Positions 35,311 to 44,665 are shown, counted from the stretch's first letter. The stretch is DNA of 64,000 nt from Actibacterium pelagium (GCF_002285415.1 NZ_NSBU01000007.1:374501-438500), one strand, 5' to 3'. Numbers and translations: made by a program. Notes: generated from the letters alone by a model not told the origin.

Positions 35311-35799
35311 ATGTCTAAAACAGTTATCTTGGTAATAGCGTTGGCCGTCGTGGCCTTGGGTGGATTCTTTGTGTTTCAAAGTCAGCAGGGTACGCCTGAA
35401 CCGGTGACGACCACCGAGGCGCCTAAGCAACCGTTTGAATTGCCGCAGGAGACCCCCAAGGCAGAAGACGTCGTAGAAACGGTTCAGGACGCCGTTGAGG
35501 GCGTAGTGGAAGAGGCCGAAGAGGTCCTGAATGGTGCCGCTGAACAATTGGAAGAGAAAGCCACCGAGGCCGTTGAGGGCGCCGTTGAAGAAGCCAAAGA
35601 AGCTTTGGGTGACGCTTTGAACCTTGGTGAGCAAGGCGAAGCAGCTGCCGAGGCGGCGACCGAAGCCGCCACAGACGCCGTGAAAGAGGCTGTCGAAGAT
35701 GCGGCCACTCAGGCCGTGGAAGGTGCCGCTGAAACGGCTACGGACTCGGCCGTGGACACTGCCACTGATGCTTTGAAAAAGGTCATTACCAACAACTGA
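35311..35799 (+). CDS. Membrane-anchored Ala/Glu-rich amphipathic repeat protein
   Basis: 162 residues. Residues 4-22 (TVILVIALAVVALGGFFVF) are an uncleaved membrane anchor or signal; the rest is a periplasmic, helical low-complexity domain of 11-mer-like repeats (VQDAVEGVVEEAEEVL, AATEAATDAVKEAVEDA) rich in Ala, Glu and Val with almost no aromatics. This resembles LEA or apolipoprotein-type amphipathic helices that lie on membranes. No named family was recognised. A GGGGG purine stretch lies upstream of the ATG, and a strong terminator follows. The function is unknown; stabilising a membrane or surface is a guess. Confidence 0.7.
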   Translation: MSKTVILVIALAVVALGGFFVFQSQQGTPEPVTTTEAPKQPFELPQETPKAEDVVETVQDAVEGVVEEAEEVLNGAAEQLEEKATEAVEGAVEEAKEALGDALNLGEQGEAAAEAATEAATDAVKEAVEDAATQAVEGAAETATDSAVDTATDALKKVITNN

Positions 35800-35845
35800 T
35801 TTTCGGAGTTTGGCAGGCTTTGACTTGCTGAACCCATCGAGCAGG

Positions 35846-35880
35846 AAAGCCGCGATCCGTTTCGGGTCGCGGCTTTTTCT
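35846..35880 (+). terminator. Rho-independent terminator
   Basis: AAAGCCGCGATCC and GGGTCGCGGCTTT (one G-U pair), loop GTTTC, followed by more T. It ends the Ala/Glu-rich gene. Confidence 0.9.
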
Positions 35881-35954
35881 TTGTTCTCATTGGCGGCTTG
35901 TTTGGGGGAAATGTTTTCGATACTAGTCAGCAGAGTCGCTGTGAACAGAAACAA

Positions 35955-35966
35955 TTTCCCGGGAAA
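35955..35966. promoter_or_regulatory. Palindrome before the Lrp gene
   Basis: TTTCCCGGGAAA, a perfect 12-base palindrome ending five bases before the ATG at 35972. The position fits autoregulation of the Lrp-type gene but also overlaps the ribosome-binding region. Inference only. Confidence 0.35.
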
Positions 35967-35971
35967 CCGTG

Positions 35972-36439
35972 ATGTCGAATGCATTGGACACGATAGACAA
36001 AAAGATTCTGAACGAGCTTCAGATGGATGCATCGCAGTCTTTGGACGAGATTGCACGTAAGGTTGGGTCGTCAAAGACGCCTGTCTGGAATCGTATTCGC
36101 AAAATGCGCGATGCCGGTGTGATCAAGGGGCAGACGGCCTTGCTGGATGCAGAGGCTTTGGGGCTGGAGGCGTGTTTCTTCGTTCTGATCCGAACTTCCG
36201 AGCACGAGGCCGACTGGCAGAAGGCGTTTCTAGAGACACTCCATTCGCGGCCCGAGGTACTGGAAGCGCACCGTTTGGCGGGGGATATTGATTATATCCT
36301 GAAAGTCCGGGTGCCCAATGCGCGGGCTTATGACGCTTTCTATCAAGCACTGATCGCAGAGGTGAAGATTCACAATGTGACGGCGCTTTTGTCGATGGAA
36401 GAGATCAAGGCGACGACGGTTCTGCCGATAGATGTTTAG
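35972..36439 (+). CDS. Lrp/AsnC family transcriptional regulator
   Basis: 155 residues. The HTH lies at about residues 5-60 (LDTIDKKILNELQMDASQSLDEIARKVGSSKTPVWNRIRKMRDAGVI) and the RAM domain after residue 70 (GDIDYILKVRVPNARAYDAFYQALI). It is a second Lrp paralogue, only distantly similar to the one at 2349. The ATG at 35972 is chosen over a GTG three bases earlier. It stands alone, with a terminator behind it and tpiA converging from the other strand. The target genes are unknown. Confidence 0.92.
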   Translation: MSNALDTIDKKILNELQMDASQSLDEIARKVGSSKTPVWNRIRKMRDAGVIKGQTALLDAEALGLEACFFVLIRTSEHEADWQKAFLETLHSRPEVLEAHRLAGDIDYILKVRVPNARAYDAFYQALIAEVKIHNVTALLSMEEIKATTVLPIDV

Positions 36440-36447
36440 AAAGCAGA

Positions 36448-36505
36448 GCGCCACCCACGGGTGGCGCAAGTCTATCGTAGAAAGGCCGCCTGTGAGGGCG
36501 GCCTT
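36448..36505. terminator. Convergent hairpins between lrp and tpiA
   Basis: Two hairpins: GCGCCACC/GGTGGCGC (36448-36467) and AAGGCCGCC/GGCGGCCTT (36482-36505). The second is followed by TTTCT in the minus direction and so ends tpiA; the first may end the Lrp transcript but has no U-run. Confidence 0.7.
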
Positions 36506-36523
36506 GGTAATTGTGGTCTGGGG

Positions 36524-37264
36524 TCAGGCGGCCTCTAGCGCTTGGATGATGGCACCGAAGTCGCTGGCTTTTAGGGAAGCACCGCCGACCAATGCGCCGT
36601 CCACGTTCGAGGTGGCGAAAATTTCAGCTGCATTACCGGGTTTGACAGAGCCCCCGTACAGGAGGGGTGTTTCATTTGCTGACGAGCCGAAGCGACCGGT
36701 AAGTTCAGCGCGCATCAGTTCGTGAACCTCGGCGATTTGGTACAGCGTCGGGACGCGGCCCGTGCCAATTGCCCAGACCGGTTCATAAGCGACGACGAAA
36801 TCCGCCCCGTTCAGATCATCGGGCAGGGAGCCGGCCAATTGTGAACGGATAACGTCGAGCGTATCGCCCGCGTCACGTTCACTTTCGGTTTCACCAACGC
36901 AAACGAGAGGTAGCAGACCTGCGCCAAGGGCCGCGACGGTTTTGACGCGCACAGTGGCGTCGGTTTCCCCGTGGTCGGTCCGGCGCTCCGAGTGGCCAAG
37001 GATGACATGAGTTGCGCCCGCGTCTTTCAGCATGTCCGCAGAAATATCACCAGTGTGTGCGCCAGATTTGGCGGCGTGGCAGTCTTGGCCACCCACAAAG
37101 ATTGAATTACCAGCGCGGTCGGCGGCGCGAGACAAAAGCGTTGCAGGAGGGCAGATAAGCACGTCCACAGAGGACTCGGCGTGAACTTTTGCCAAGGCAT
37201 CCAGTTCGGACAGTTCGGCAGAAGTGCCGTTCATTTTCCAGTTTCCTGCGGCGAGTTTTCGCAT
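36524..37264 (-). CDS. tpiA: Triosephosphate isomerase
   Basis: 246 residues. It interconverts dihydroxyacetone phosphate and glyceraldehyde 3-phosphate. Active-site residues: Lys10 in GNWKMNG, the His in VILGHSERR and the Glu in VVAYEPVWAIGTG; the C-terminal phosphate loop is LLYGGSVKPGNA. I start at 37264 (GAGG seven bases upstream), as the family begins MRKLAAGNWK; an ATG at 37276 in frame is less likely. Single-gene unit with its own terminator. Confidence 0.96.
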   Translation of the reverse strand: MRKLAAGNWKMNGTSAELSELDALAKVHAESSVDVLICPPATLLSRAADRAGNSIFVGGQDCHAAKSGAHTGDISADMLKDAGATHVILGHSERRTDHGETDATVRVKTVAALGAGLLPLVCVGETESERDAGDTLDVIRSQLAGSLPDDLNGADFVVAYEPVWAIGTGRVPTLYQIAEVHELMRAELTGRFGSSANETPLLYGGSVKPGNAAEIFATSNVDGALVGGASLKASDFGAIIQALEAA

Positions 37265-37335
37265 CCTATCCCTCATCTGCGTTAATTCGCGATCACACTA
37301 TCTTGTCGTGTGGGGCAGGGAAACGGGCAAATTGC

Positions 37336-37707
37336 CTATTGAGGGAGGTCGAGTTCGGATACGTCTTTGAACTTGATCGACTCGCCGCAACCGCAGGCGT
37401 CTTCGACATTGGGGTTGTTGAATTGGAAGCCGCTTTCCAGCAGGCTGGTCTGATAGTCGATCTCGGTTCCGAACAGGAACATCTGGGCCATAGGGGCGAT
37501 CATCACGCGGGCGTCGCCCTGTTCGACAACCTCGTCATTCGCGTCAATCTCGTTGGCGAATTCCATGGTGTATTCCATTCCCGCGCACCCGCCTTTCTTG
37601 AGGCCGATGCGCAGGCCTTTGTGGCCGTCGCGGGCCATGAGGCGGGCGATTTGCGCTTCGGCAGCGGGGGTCATGGTGACCGCGTTTTTGCCAGGAATGC
37701 CAAACAT
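37336..37707 (-). CDS. HesB/IscA-type iron-sulfur carrier (SufA-like)
   Basis: 123 residues. The A-type carrier cysteines are in LKKGGCAGMEYTM and EDACGCGESIKF, the three-Cys pattern for holding Fe or an Fe-S cluster. It passes clusters to apo-proteins. It begins one base after the stop of the SufT-like gene and on the same strand, so they act as a pair. The main suf operon genes (sufBCDS) are not in the window; they may lie elsewhere. Confidence 0.93.
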   Translation of the reverse strand: MFGIPGKNAVTMTPAAEAQIARLMARDGHKGLRIGLKKGGCAGMEYTMEFANEIDANDEVVEQGDARVMIAPMAQMFLFGTEIDYQTSLLESGFQFNNPNVEDACGCGESIKFKDVSELDLPQ

Positions 37708-37708
37708 T

Positions 37709-38071
37709 TTACATGAATCCCAGTTCCAGACGAGCTTCGTCCGACATCATTTCCATACCCCAGGGCGGATCCCAGGTGATCTGCACGTCGACCTGTTTGA
37801 CGCCGTCCAGCGGCTCTACCGCCTCGGCCAGCCAGCCCGGCATTTCGCCAGCAACGGGGCAGCCGGGTGCGGTCAGGGTCATGATGATCGAAACTTCATT
37901 TTCGTCTGTAATTTCAATCGTATAGACCAAGCCAAGATCGTAAATATTCACCGGAATCTCGGGGTCGTAAACCGTGCGACATGCCTCGATCACGCTGTCA
38001 AACAGCGGGTGCTCGGTGGTCGAAGGCTTGATGAGGGGGGCGCCCTCCATCGGTTGAGTTTGCTCGGTCAT
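37709..38071 (-). CDS. SufT-type (DUF59) iron-sulfur assembly protein
   Basis: 120 residues. The DUF59/MIP18 core DPEIPVNIYDLGLVYTIEI is followed by IIMTLTAPGCPVAGEMPGWLAEAV with the reactive Cys of the family and a WDPPWGMEMMSDEAR tail. These proteins help mature iron-sulfur proteins; the C-terminal DPPW-motif is typical of SUF-linked members. It is the first gene of the sufT-sufA pair. The 185-base upstream gap contains 11-base tandem CATATG repeats. Confidence 0.93.
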   Translation of the reverse strand: MTEQTQPMEGAPLIKPSTTEHPLFDSVIEACRTVYDPEIPVNIYDLGLVYTIEITDENEVSIIMTLTAPGCPVAGEMPGWLAEAVEPLDGVKQVDVQITWDPPWGMEMMSDEARLELGFM

Positions 38072-38180
38072 AGTCGTCTGTCCTTAATTCCGACCAAAGA
38101 TATAGGGTTTAAGACCCGGGGCGTAAAGGTGCGTTCTGGACGCATTGTTTACGTTTAAGCACATGGGCTGTGCGGGCAGT

Positions 38181-38219
38181 ATGACCTGCATATGACTGCC
38201 ATATGAGTTGCATATGACC
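38181..38219. repeat. 11-base tandem CATATG repeats upstream of sufT
   Basis: Three consecutive units of ATGA-N3-(G/C)CAT (38181-38191, 38192-38202, 38203-38213) and a partial fourth (ATGACC). Each junction makes CATATG at an 11-base pitch, one helical turn apart. The block lies 110-148 bases upstream of the sufT start and could be a phased protein-binding array. Confidence 0.6.
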
Positions 38220-38256
38220 TTTGAGCGGGGCGCAAAGGTTAATACGCCTGCCCTGA

Positions 38257-39663
38257 TTAGCTTGTTACACGTTTGCGGGTCGGTGCGGGGCGCATGTTCT
38301 TTTCGATCTCGTCAAAAAGGTGCGCGGCGATGTTCTTGCCGCTGCTGCGTTCAATCCCTTCCAGTCCGGGGGAGGAGTTGACCTCGAGCACTTTGGGGCC
38401 TTCTTCAGAGCGCAGCAGGTCGACGCCTGCAAGGTTCAGGCGGAAAGCCCGAGCCGCGCGAACTGCAGCAGCGCGTTCTTCCTTGGTAATCTTTACCGCA
38501 CTGGCAGCACCGCCCTGATGCAGGTTCGAACGGAACTCTCCGGGTTGCGCCGTGCGCTTGATGGCTGCGACGACCTTGCCGCCGACGACCAGGCAACGGA
38601 TGTCTTCGCCAGCGGCCTCTTTTACAAAGTGCTGTACAAGGAAGCTGGCGCGCAGGCCCCTGAAGGCCGAGATCACGGACTCCGCCGCTTTTTTAGTTTC
38701 GGCCAGAACCACGCCCTTGCCTTGGGTGCTTTCCAGAAGTTTCACGATTAGGGGCGCACCCCCGACGAGCCCGATCAGGTTGTTCGTATCCTTGGGTGAG
38801 GCTGCGAAGGCTGTCACGGGCATGCCGATCCGGTGGCGGGCAAGGATCTGATGGGCGTGCAGCTTGTCACGGCTGGCCGTGATGCCATCAGAGCCGTTCA
38901 CGCAGTAGGTACCCGTGGTTTCGAACTGACGCACAACAGCGGTGCCATAACTGGTGATTGACGCGCCGATGCGCGGGACCACTGCGTCATAGCGGGGAAG
39001 GCGTTTGCCGTCGTAATGGACCTCTGGCGAGGACGCGTTCAGCGCCATGTAGCAGCGTAGGGTGTCTATGACCTCGACCACGTGGCCGCGGGCTTCACCT
39101 TCGTCGACAAGGCGGCGGGTGGAGTAGTTGTTCGCCTCGCGGCTGAGGATCGCGATGCGCAGCGACCGGGGCGGGGCGCTAGTTCGGACAGAGGGTGAGG
39201 CGTAAATGTCATAGGACAGTTGCGGCTGGCAGAAACTGTCCGTTGGACTAACGATAAGGTCTTCAGTCAGGGCCTGACGTCCCAGCAACATGCGATAAGC
39301 CATGGTGCCCCGGTCTGTCAGGGTGATCTCGATCGGCCAAGACCGGTCGCCCATGGTCAACTGCGAGGTAATGACATAGCGCAGTTCGGTTTCCCCGTTC
39401 GAACTGGTCACCTCGCGCCGGTCGGTGATTGGCGCAGAGCAGGCGATGGTCACGTCTGTGCGACCCGGTATCGGGTGCACGGCAAACCGCACTTTCGGTT
39501 TTGCAGCGGGGCCGAAAGGTTCGATATCGAAAGCGTGCAGGGCCGAGGTCCGTGCCCCGGTGTCAATCTTGGCCTTCAGGGCGGGCAGGCCGAGTTCGGG
39601 CAAAGATAGCCACTCTTCCCAGCCCAAACGAAACGGTTCGCCGGCGTTCGAAATCTTGTCCAT
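38257..39663 (-). CDS. RimB-like protease/RimK-like ATP-grasp ligase fusion
   Basis: 468 residues. Residues 1-145 are a retropepsin-like, ATP-dependent Zn-protease domain (PF05618, RimB): [25 protein letters not shown] has the active-site Asp, and [12 protein letters not shown] closes the domain. Residues about 170-450 are a RimK ATP-grasp ([76 protein letters not shown]), which adds glutamates to ribosomal protein S6. In Pseudomonas RimB and RimK are separate. Start at 39663 (AGGTGG upstream); the divergent tgt gene begins 75 bases away. Confidence 0.85.
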   Translation of the reverse strand: MDKISNAGEPFRLGWEEWLSLPELGLPALKAKIDTGARTSALHAFDIEPFGPAAKPKVRFAVHPIPGRTDVTIACSAPITDRREVTSSNGETELRYVITSQLTMGDRSWPIEITLTDRGTMAYRMLLGRQALTEDLIVSPTDSFCQPQLSYDIYASPSVRTSAPPRSLRIAILSREANNYSTRRLVDEGEARGHVVEVIDTLRCYMALNASSPEVHYDGKRLPRYDAVVPRIGASITSYGTAVVRQFETTGTYCVNGSDGITASRDKLHAHQILARHRIGMPVTAFAASPKDTNNLIGLVGGAPLIVKLLESTQGKGVVLAETKKAAESVISAFRGLRASFLVQHFVKEAAGEDIRCLVVGGKVVAAIKRTAQPGEFRSNLHQGGAASAVKITKEERAAAVRAARAFRLNLAGVDLLRSEEGPKVLEVNSSPGLEGIERSSGKNIAAHLFDEIEKNMRPAPTRKRVTS

Positions 39664-39737
39664 GTTTCCACCTGTCTTGGAATCCCGCCAGAATCGCATA
39701 TACCCGCCATTCCAGCTCAAAGCACTCAGGATCAGCA

Positions 39738-40868
39738 ATGACAGAGAAATTCAACTTTGATTTGACGTCAACCGACGGGATGGCTCGGACCGGTGTGATC
39801 CACACGCCCAAGGGCGACATCCGCACCCCGGCGTTCATGCCGGTGGGCACGGCTGCGACCGTGAAGGCGATGATGCCGGAAAGCGTGGCCGCGACAGGGG
39901 CGGATATCTTGCTTGGCAACACCTATCACCTGATGCTGCGGCCGACGGCGGAACGCATCGACCGGTTGGGTGGGCTGCACAAGTTCATGAACTGGTCCAA
40001 GCCGATCCTGACCGACAGTGGCGGGTTTCAGGTGATGAGCCTTGCCGGGCTGCGCAAGCTGACCGAGAAGGGCGTGACGTTCAAGTCGCATATCGACGGG
40101 TCCCGGCACGAGTTGACGCCGGAACGGTCGATGGAAATCCAAAAGCTGCTGGGGTCGGACATTGTCATGTGTTTCGACGAATGCCCGGCACTGCCCGCGG
40201 ATCGTGACCGCATTGCCAAAAGCATGCGCCTGTCTATGCGGTGGGCGCAACGGTCCAAAGACGCCTTTGGCGACCGCCCGGGATATGCCTTGTTCGGCAT
40301 CCAGCAGGGCGGGCTGGAGCAGGACTTCCGCCAAGAAAGCGCCGAGGCGCTGCGCGAGATCGGGTTTGACGGCTATGCCATCGGCGGTCTGGCCGTGGGC
40401 GAGGGGCAAGAGGCCATGTTCAATACGCTGGACTTTGCCACCGACATGCTGCCCACCGATAAGCCGCGCTATCTGATGGGTGTTGGCAAGCCTGATGACA
40501 TTGTGGGCGCCGTGGCGCGCGGTGTGGACATGATGGACTGTGTGCTGCCGTCGCGGTCGGGCCGGACGGGGCAGGTCTTTACCCGTAATGGTGTGGTAAA
40601 CATCAAGAACGCCCGCCATCAGGACGACCCGCGTCCGCTGGATGAAAACTGTAGCTGCCCGGCCTGTCAGAACTATTCGCGGGCCTATCTGCACCATGTC
40701 TTCCGCTCGAACGAGATGATCTCGGGGATGCTGCTGACGTGGCACAACCTGCAATATTATCAGGATCTGATGCAGGGCATGCGCGACGCGATTGCGGCGG
40801 GGCAGTTCAAGGCATTCGAAGCAGATTTCCACGCCAAGCGGGCGCAGGGCGATATCGAGCCGCTGTAG
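39738..40868 (+). CDS. tgt: tRNA-guanine (queuine) transglycosylase
   Basis: 376 residues. It exchanges guanine-34 for preQ1 in tRNAs with GUN anticodons. The active-site region is [14 protein letters not shown] and [13 protein letters not shown] with the Asp used as acid/base, and the nucleophilic Asp is in [21 protein letters not shown]. The zinc site is [18 protein letters not shown]. The start at 39738 is the only ATG adjacent to [15 protein letters not shown]. It is followed, three bases on, by the converging rsgA gene. Confidence 0.97.
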   Translation: MTEKFNFDLTSTDGMARTGVIHTPKGDIRTPAFMPVGTAATVKAMMPESVAATGADILLGNTYHLMLRPTAERIDRLGGLHKFMNWSKPILTDSGGFQVMSLAGLRKLTEKGVTFKSHIDGSRHELTPERSMEIQKLLGSDIVMCFDECPALPADRDRIAKSMRLSMRWAQRSKDAFGDRPGYALFGIQQGGLEQDFRQESAEALREIGFDGYAIGGLAVGEGQEAMFNTLDFATDMLPTDKPRYLMGVGKPDDIVGAVARGVDMMDCVLPSRSGRTGQVFTRNGVVNIKNARHQDDPRPLDENCSCPACQNYSRAYLHHVFRSNEMISGMLLTWHNLQYYQDLMQGMRDAIAAGQFKAFEADFHAKRAQGDIEPL

Positions 40869-40871
40869 CCT

Positions 40872-41936
40872 TTAGCGGTTTCGCTTGGGCTTCATCGCAT
40901 CTTTCACCATCTTGCCGAAGGCTTTGTCTTCGGCGCGGCGTTCGTGCAGGGATTTGGCGTTATAGGCGTCCTCGGCCAGCAGCTTGCGCCAGCGGGCCAC
41001 GCGCGCGGGGTCAACGTCATTGGCCTCTATCGCGGCCTGAATGGCGCAGCCCGGTTCGGTCTGGTGCTGGCAGTCGTTGAATTTGCACTGGTGGGCAAGT
41101 TCAGAGAGGTCCGAGAAGACCTCGTCGATGCCTTCGCGGACGTCGGCCAGTTGCAGCTCTCGCATGCCCGGCGTGTCGATGATCCAGCCCGCGTCCGGAA
41201 TGCGGAACATCTGTCTGAAGGATGTGGTGTGGCGGCCTTTGGCATCGTCTTCGCGGATCGCGCCCGTTGCCATCATGGTGTCGCCTAGCAGCGTGTTGAC
41301 GATGGTGGATTTGCCCACGCCAGAAGAGCCGACCAGCGCGACGGTTTCGCCCGGCTTGCACCATGGGCGCAGCACGGCGATGTCATTGGGGTTGGTGGCA
41401 TCAATCGCTTCGATCAGCAGGCCGGGCTGAAGCGCCTCTGCCTGCCGGCGATAGGTATTGGGGTCGTCTGTCAGGTCGATCTTGGTCAGCACTATTACGG
41501 GGGTGACGCCGGCCTCGTAGGCCAGCGCGAGGTAGCGCTCTAGCCGGGCGATGTTGAAGTCCTGATTGCAGGAGCTGACGATGAACAGCGTGTCGACATT
41601 GGCCGCGATCAGCTGTTCCCGCCGGTCCTTGCCCGGGGCGCGCCGCTTGAACAGGCTGGATCGTTCCAGCAGGCCCATAGGCTGCCCCTGATCGTCCAAC
41701 CAAAGCCAGTCGCCGACGGTGGTGCTGTCGAATTGCGGGCAGGTCGAGGGGCCATCGGGGCTGATTAGGTCCAGCCGGTCGCGATGGACGGCGGTCACGC
41801 GCACGGGCCGCGTGTCAGCAGGGGCGTCCGGCAGTTGGCGCGCGAAATTCGGCTTGAACCCAAACACCAGCAAATCACCCGTTCGACCCTGCGAAACTTG
41901 GGTGTTCAGAAAGTCCGGGATCTTGCCGCGTGCCAT
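40872..41936 (-). CDS. rsgA: Ribosome small subunit-dependent GTPase A
   Basis: 354 residues. A circularly permuted GTPase that aids late 30S maturation. The permuted order is visible: G4 VLTKIDL, then G1 GSSGVGKST, then G3 DTPGMREL. An OB-fold domain comes first and a C-terminal zinc knuckle CKFNDCQHQTEPGC last. It opens MARGKIPDFLNTQVSQG. It lies tail to tail with tgt. 277 bases separate it from the divergent lon start. Confidence 0.95.
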   Translation of the reverse strand: MARGKIPDFLNTQVSQGRTGDLLVFGFKPNFARQLPDAPADTRPVRVTAVHRDRLDLISPDGPSTCPQFDSTTVGDWLWLDDQGQPMGLLERSSLFKRRAPGKDRREQLIAANVDTLFIVSSCNQDFNIARLERYLALAYEAGVTPVIVLTKIDLTDDPNTYRRQAEALQPGLLIEAIDATNPNDIAVLRPWCKPGETVALVGSSGVGKSTIVNTLLGDTMMATGAIREDDAKGRHTTSFRQMFRIPDAGWIIDTPGMRELQLADVREGIDEVFSDLSELAHQCKFNDCQHQTEPGCAIQAAIEANDVDPARVARWRKLLAEDAYNAKSLHERRAEDKAFGKMVKDAMKPKRNR

Positions 41937-42106
41937 CAGTGTTGGGTGTCCTGCAGTAAGTAGTCTGAAACAGCCTGAGTCATTTCCGCAGCAGGCTAGG
42001 CTTTCGCCGAGGGTCTGTAAATCCGACGATTTGGCGCCAGACCGGCGCAGAGCCCCGGCAATCTGGGCGGCAGACCCAATTCAAAGGTATATTGAAGGGT
42101 CGGTTG

Positions 42107-42134
42107 CTTGACTCATCCGCGCGATTACCCAGAT
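42107..42134 (+). promoter_or_regulatory. Candidate heat-shock (sigma-32) promoter of lon
   Basis: CTTGACT (42107-42113), then 14 bases, then CCCAGAT (42128-42134), which gives CTTG-N17-CCCAGA, close to the alphaproteobacterial RpoH consensus CTTG-N17/18-CYTATnT. It lies about 80-107 bases before the lon ATG. lon is a known heat-shock gene, so the match is plausible but not tested. Confidence 0.45.
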
Positions 42135-42213
42135 AAAGGGTCTGACCTAAGGGGAGAGACCTTGCTGCCGCGACGTTGGGGCCGGTCTCTTCTGCCAAGA
42201 ACAAGGAAATTTC

Positions 42214-44619
42214 ATGACCCTGCTTTCGAGCGATTCCTATCCTGTCCTCCCGCTGCGCGATATCGTTGTCTTTCCGTACATGATCGTGCCGCTCTTCGTC
42301 GGCCGCGACAAATCGGTGCGCGCGCTGGAAGAGGTGATGGCGGACGACAAGCAGATCCTTCTGTCCAGCCAGATCGACCCGTCTGACGATGATCCGGCGG
42401 AAGAGGGCATCTATCGCACTGGCGTTCTTGCCAATGTGTTGCAGCTGCTGAAGCTGCCCGACGGCACCGTGAAGGTGCTGGTCGAGGGGCGCGCACGTGT
42501 GTCCATCGACGAATTCATTGAAAACGAAGAGTTTTTCGAGGCTCGCGCCACCCTTCTGGAAGAAGAAGAAGGCGACGAGGCAACGGTTGAAGCGCTGGTG
42601 CGTTCTGTCGGGGCCGAGTTCGAGCGCTATGCCAAGGTAAAGAAAAACGTTCCCGAAGATGCGCTGACGGCGGTTGCGGAAACCCGTGAACCGGCGAAGC
42701 TGGCCGACCTTGTGTCGGGGCATCTGGGTATCGAAGTTGACCAGAAGCAAGAGCTTTTGGAAACTCTGCCGATCGCAGAGCGGCTGGAGAAAGTCTATGG
42801 CCTGATCCAGGGCGAAATGTCGGTCCTGCAGGTCGAGAAGAAGATCAAGACCCGCGTGAAGTCCCAGATGGAGCGGACGCAGCGCGAGTACTATCTGAAT
42901 GAGCAAATGAAGGCCATTCAGAAGGAGCTTGGCGACGGCGAAGAGGGCCAGAACGAGATTCTGGAACTTGAGCAGAAGATCGAAGAGACCAAACTGTCGA
43001 AAGAGGCCCGTGAAAAGGCCGATGCCGAGATCAAGAAGCTGAAATCCATGTCGCCCATGTCGGCCGAGGCCACCGTGGTGCGCAACTATCTAGATTGGCT
43101 GCTGTCGATCCCGTGGGGCACGAAGTCTCGGGTCAAAAAGGACCTGAGCCGTGCGCAGGGTATTCTGGATGACGACCACTATGGCCTTGAGAAGGTCAAA
43201 GAGCGGATCGTTGAATATCTGGCGGTTCAGCAGCGCTCGAAGAAGCTGAAAGGCCCGATCCTGTGCCTTGTTGGCCCTCCGGGTGTTGGCAAGACCTCTT
43301 TGGGTAAGTCGGTTGCCAAGGCAACCGGGCGCGAGTTTATCCGGATTTCTCTGGGTGGCGTGCGTGACGAAAGTGAAATTCGCGGTCACCGTCGGACCTA
43401 TATCGGGTCGATGCCCGGTAAGATCATTCAGGCGCTGAAGAAGGCGAAGACCACTAATCCGCTGATCCTGTTGGATGAGATCGACAAGATGGGGCAGGAC
43501 TTCCGTGGCGACCCCGCGTCGGCCATGCTGGAGGTGCTGGACCCGGAACAGAATGGCACATTCGTCGACCACTATCTGGAGGTCGAATACGATCTGTCGA
43601 ACGTGATGTTCCTGACGACCTCGAACAGCTACAACATGCCGGGCCCGCTTTTGGACCGGATGGAGATCATCCCGCTGGCGGGCTATACCGAGGACGAAAA
43701 GACCGAGATCGCGCGTCAGCACCTGATCGCGAAACAGGTCAAGAACCACGGTCTGCGCAAGGGGGAGTTCGAGCTGACCGATGAGGCCCTGCAAGAGATC
43801 ATTCGTACTTACACCCGCGAGGCGGGCGTGCGGAACCTTGAGCGGGAACTGGCCAAGCTGACCCGGAAAGCAGTGACCAAGATTATCAAGAAAGAGGATG
43901 AGAAAGTCACTGTAACCCCTGAAAATCTTGAGGATTTCCTTGGGGTGAAGCGGTATCGCTATGGTCTGGCCGAGAAAGACGATCAGGTGGGTGTTGTCAC
44001 TGGGCTGGCCTATACCAGCGTGGGTGGAGACCTGCTGTCGATCGAGGCGCTGAAGCTGCCCGGCAAGGGTCGCATGAAGACCACCGGTAAGCTGGGCGAC
44101 GTGATGAAGGAAAGCATCGACGCAGCATCCAGCTATGTCCGCTCTGTGTCTCCGCAGATCGGGGTGAAGCCGCCGACCTTCGAGAAGATCGACATCCACG
44201 TGCACGTGCCCGATGGGGCCACGCCAAAGGACGGGCCGTCGGCCGGTCTGGCGATGGTGACCTCGATCGTGTCGGTGCTGACGGGGATCCCGGTGCGCAA
44301 GGATATCGCCATGACGGGCGAGGTCTCTTTGCGCGGGAATGCGATGCCGATTGGTGGCTTGAAAGAGAAGCTGCTGGCCGCGCTGCGCGGTGGGATCAAG
44401 ACGGTCTTCATTCCTGAAGAGAATGAAAAAGACTTGGCGGATATCCCGGACAACGTGAAAGAGGGGCTGAAGATCATTCCCGTCACCCACGTCCGCGAAG
44501 TGCTGGAACAGGCGCTGGTCGAGCAGCCCGAACCCATTGAATGGGACGAGGCTGCGGAAGAGGCCGCCGCCAAGGCGCTGGCGGCTGAAAAGGCCGAAGG
44601 CGCCGCACGGCACCACTGA
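42214..44619 (+). CDS. lon: ATP-dependent Lon protease
   Basis: 801 residues, standard length. The N-terminal LON substrate domain starts SYPVLPLRDIVVFPYMIVPLFVGR. The AAA+ module has Walker A GPPGVGKTSLGKS and Walker B NPLILLDEIDKMG. The C-terminal protease has the catalytic Ser in PKDGPSAGLAM and Lys in GGLKEKLLAALRGG. It is the main cytoplasmic quality-control protease. A heat-shock-type promoter lies upstream and a strong terminator downstream. Confidence 0.98.
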   Translation: MTLLSSDSYPVLPLRDIVVFPYMIVPLFVGRDKSVRALEEVMADDKQILLSSQIDPSDDDPAEEGIYRTGVLANVLQLLKLPDGTVKVLVEGRARVSIDEFIENEEFFEARATLLEEEEGDEATVEALVRSVGAEFERYAKVKKNVPEDALTAVAETREPAKLADLVSGHLGIEVDQKQELLETLPIAERLEKVYGLIQGEMSVLQVEKKIKTRVKSQMERTQREYYLNEQMKAIQKELGDGEEGQNEILELEQKIEETKLSKEAREKADAEIKKLKSMSPMSAEATVVRNYLDWLLSIPWGTKSRVKKDLSRAQGILDDDHYGLEKVKERIVEYLAVQQRSKKLKGPILCLVGPPGVGKTSLGKSVAKATGREFIRISLGGVRDESEIRGHRRTYIGSMPGKIIQALKKAKTTNPLILLDEIDKMGQDFRGDPASAMLEVLDPEQNGTFVDHYLEVEYDLSNVMFLTTSNSYNMPGPLLDRMEIIPLAGYTEDEKTEIARQHLIAKQVKNHGLRKGEFELTDEALQEIIRTYTREAGVRNLERELAKLTRKAVTKIIKKEDEKVTVTPENLEDFLGVKRYRYGLAEKDDQVGVVTGLAYTSVGGDLLSIEALKLPGKGRMKTTGKLGDVMKESIDAASSYVRSVSPQIGVKPPTFEKIDIHVHVPDGATPKDGPSAGLAMVTSIVSVLTGIPVRKDIAMTGEVSLRGNAMPIGGLKEKLLAALRGGIKTVFIPEENEKDLADIPDNVKEGLKIIPVTHVREVLEQALVEQPEPIEWDEAAEEAAAKALAAEKAEGAARHH

Positions 44620-44636
44620 TCTTTAGTGAAACACTT

Positions 44637-44665
44637 AAAAACGCGTCCTTCGGGGCGCGTTTTTT
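44637..44665 (+). terminator. Terminator of lon
   Basis: AACGCGTCC, TTCG, GGGCGCGTT (one G-U pair), then TTTT. It starts 17 bases past the lon stop. Confidence 0.9.

Noticed and set aside
43090-44616. A 508-codon open frame antisense to lon
   Set aside because: It lies wholly opposite the lon coding region, is rich in Arg/His/Gln as expected of antisense GC-rich frames, and has no recognisable domain.
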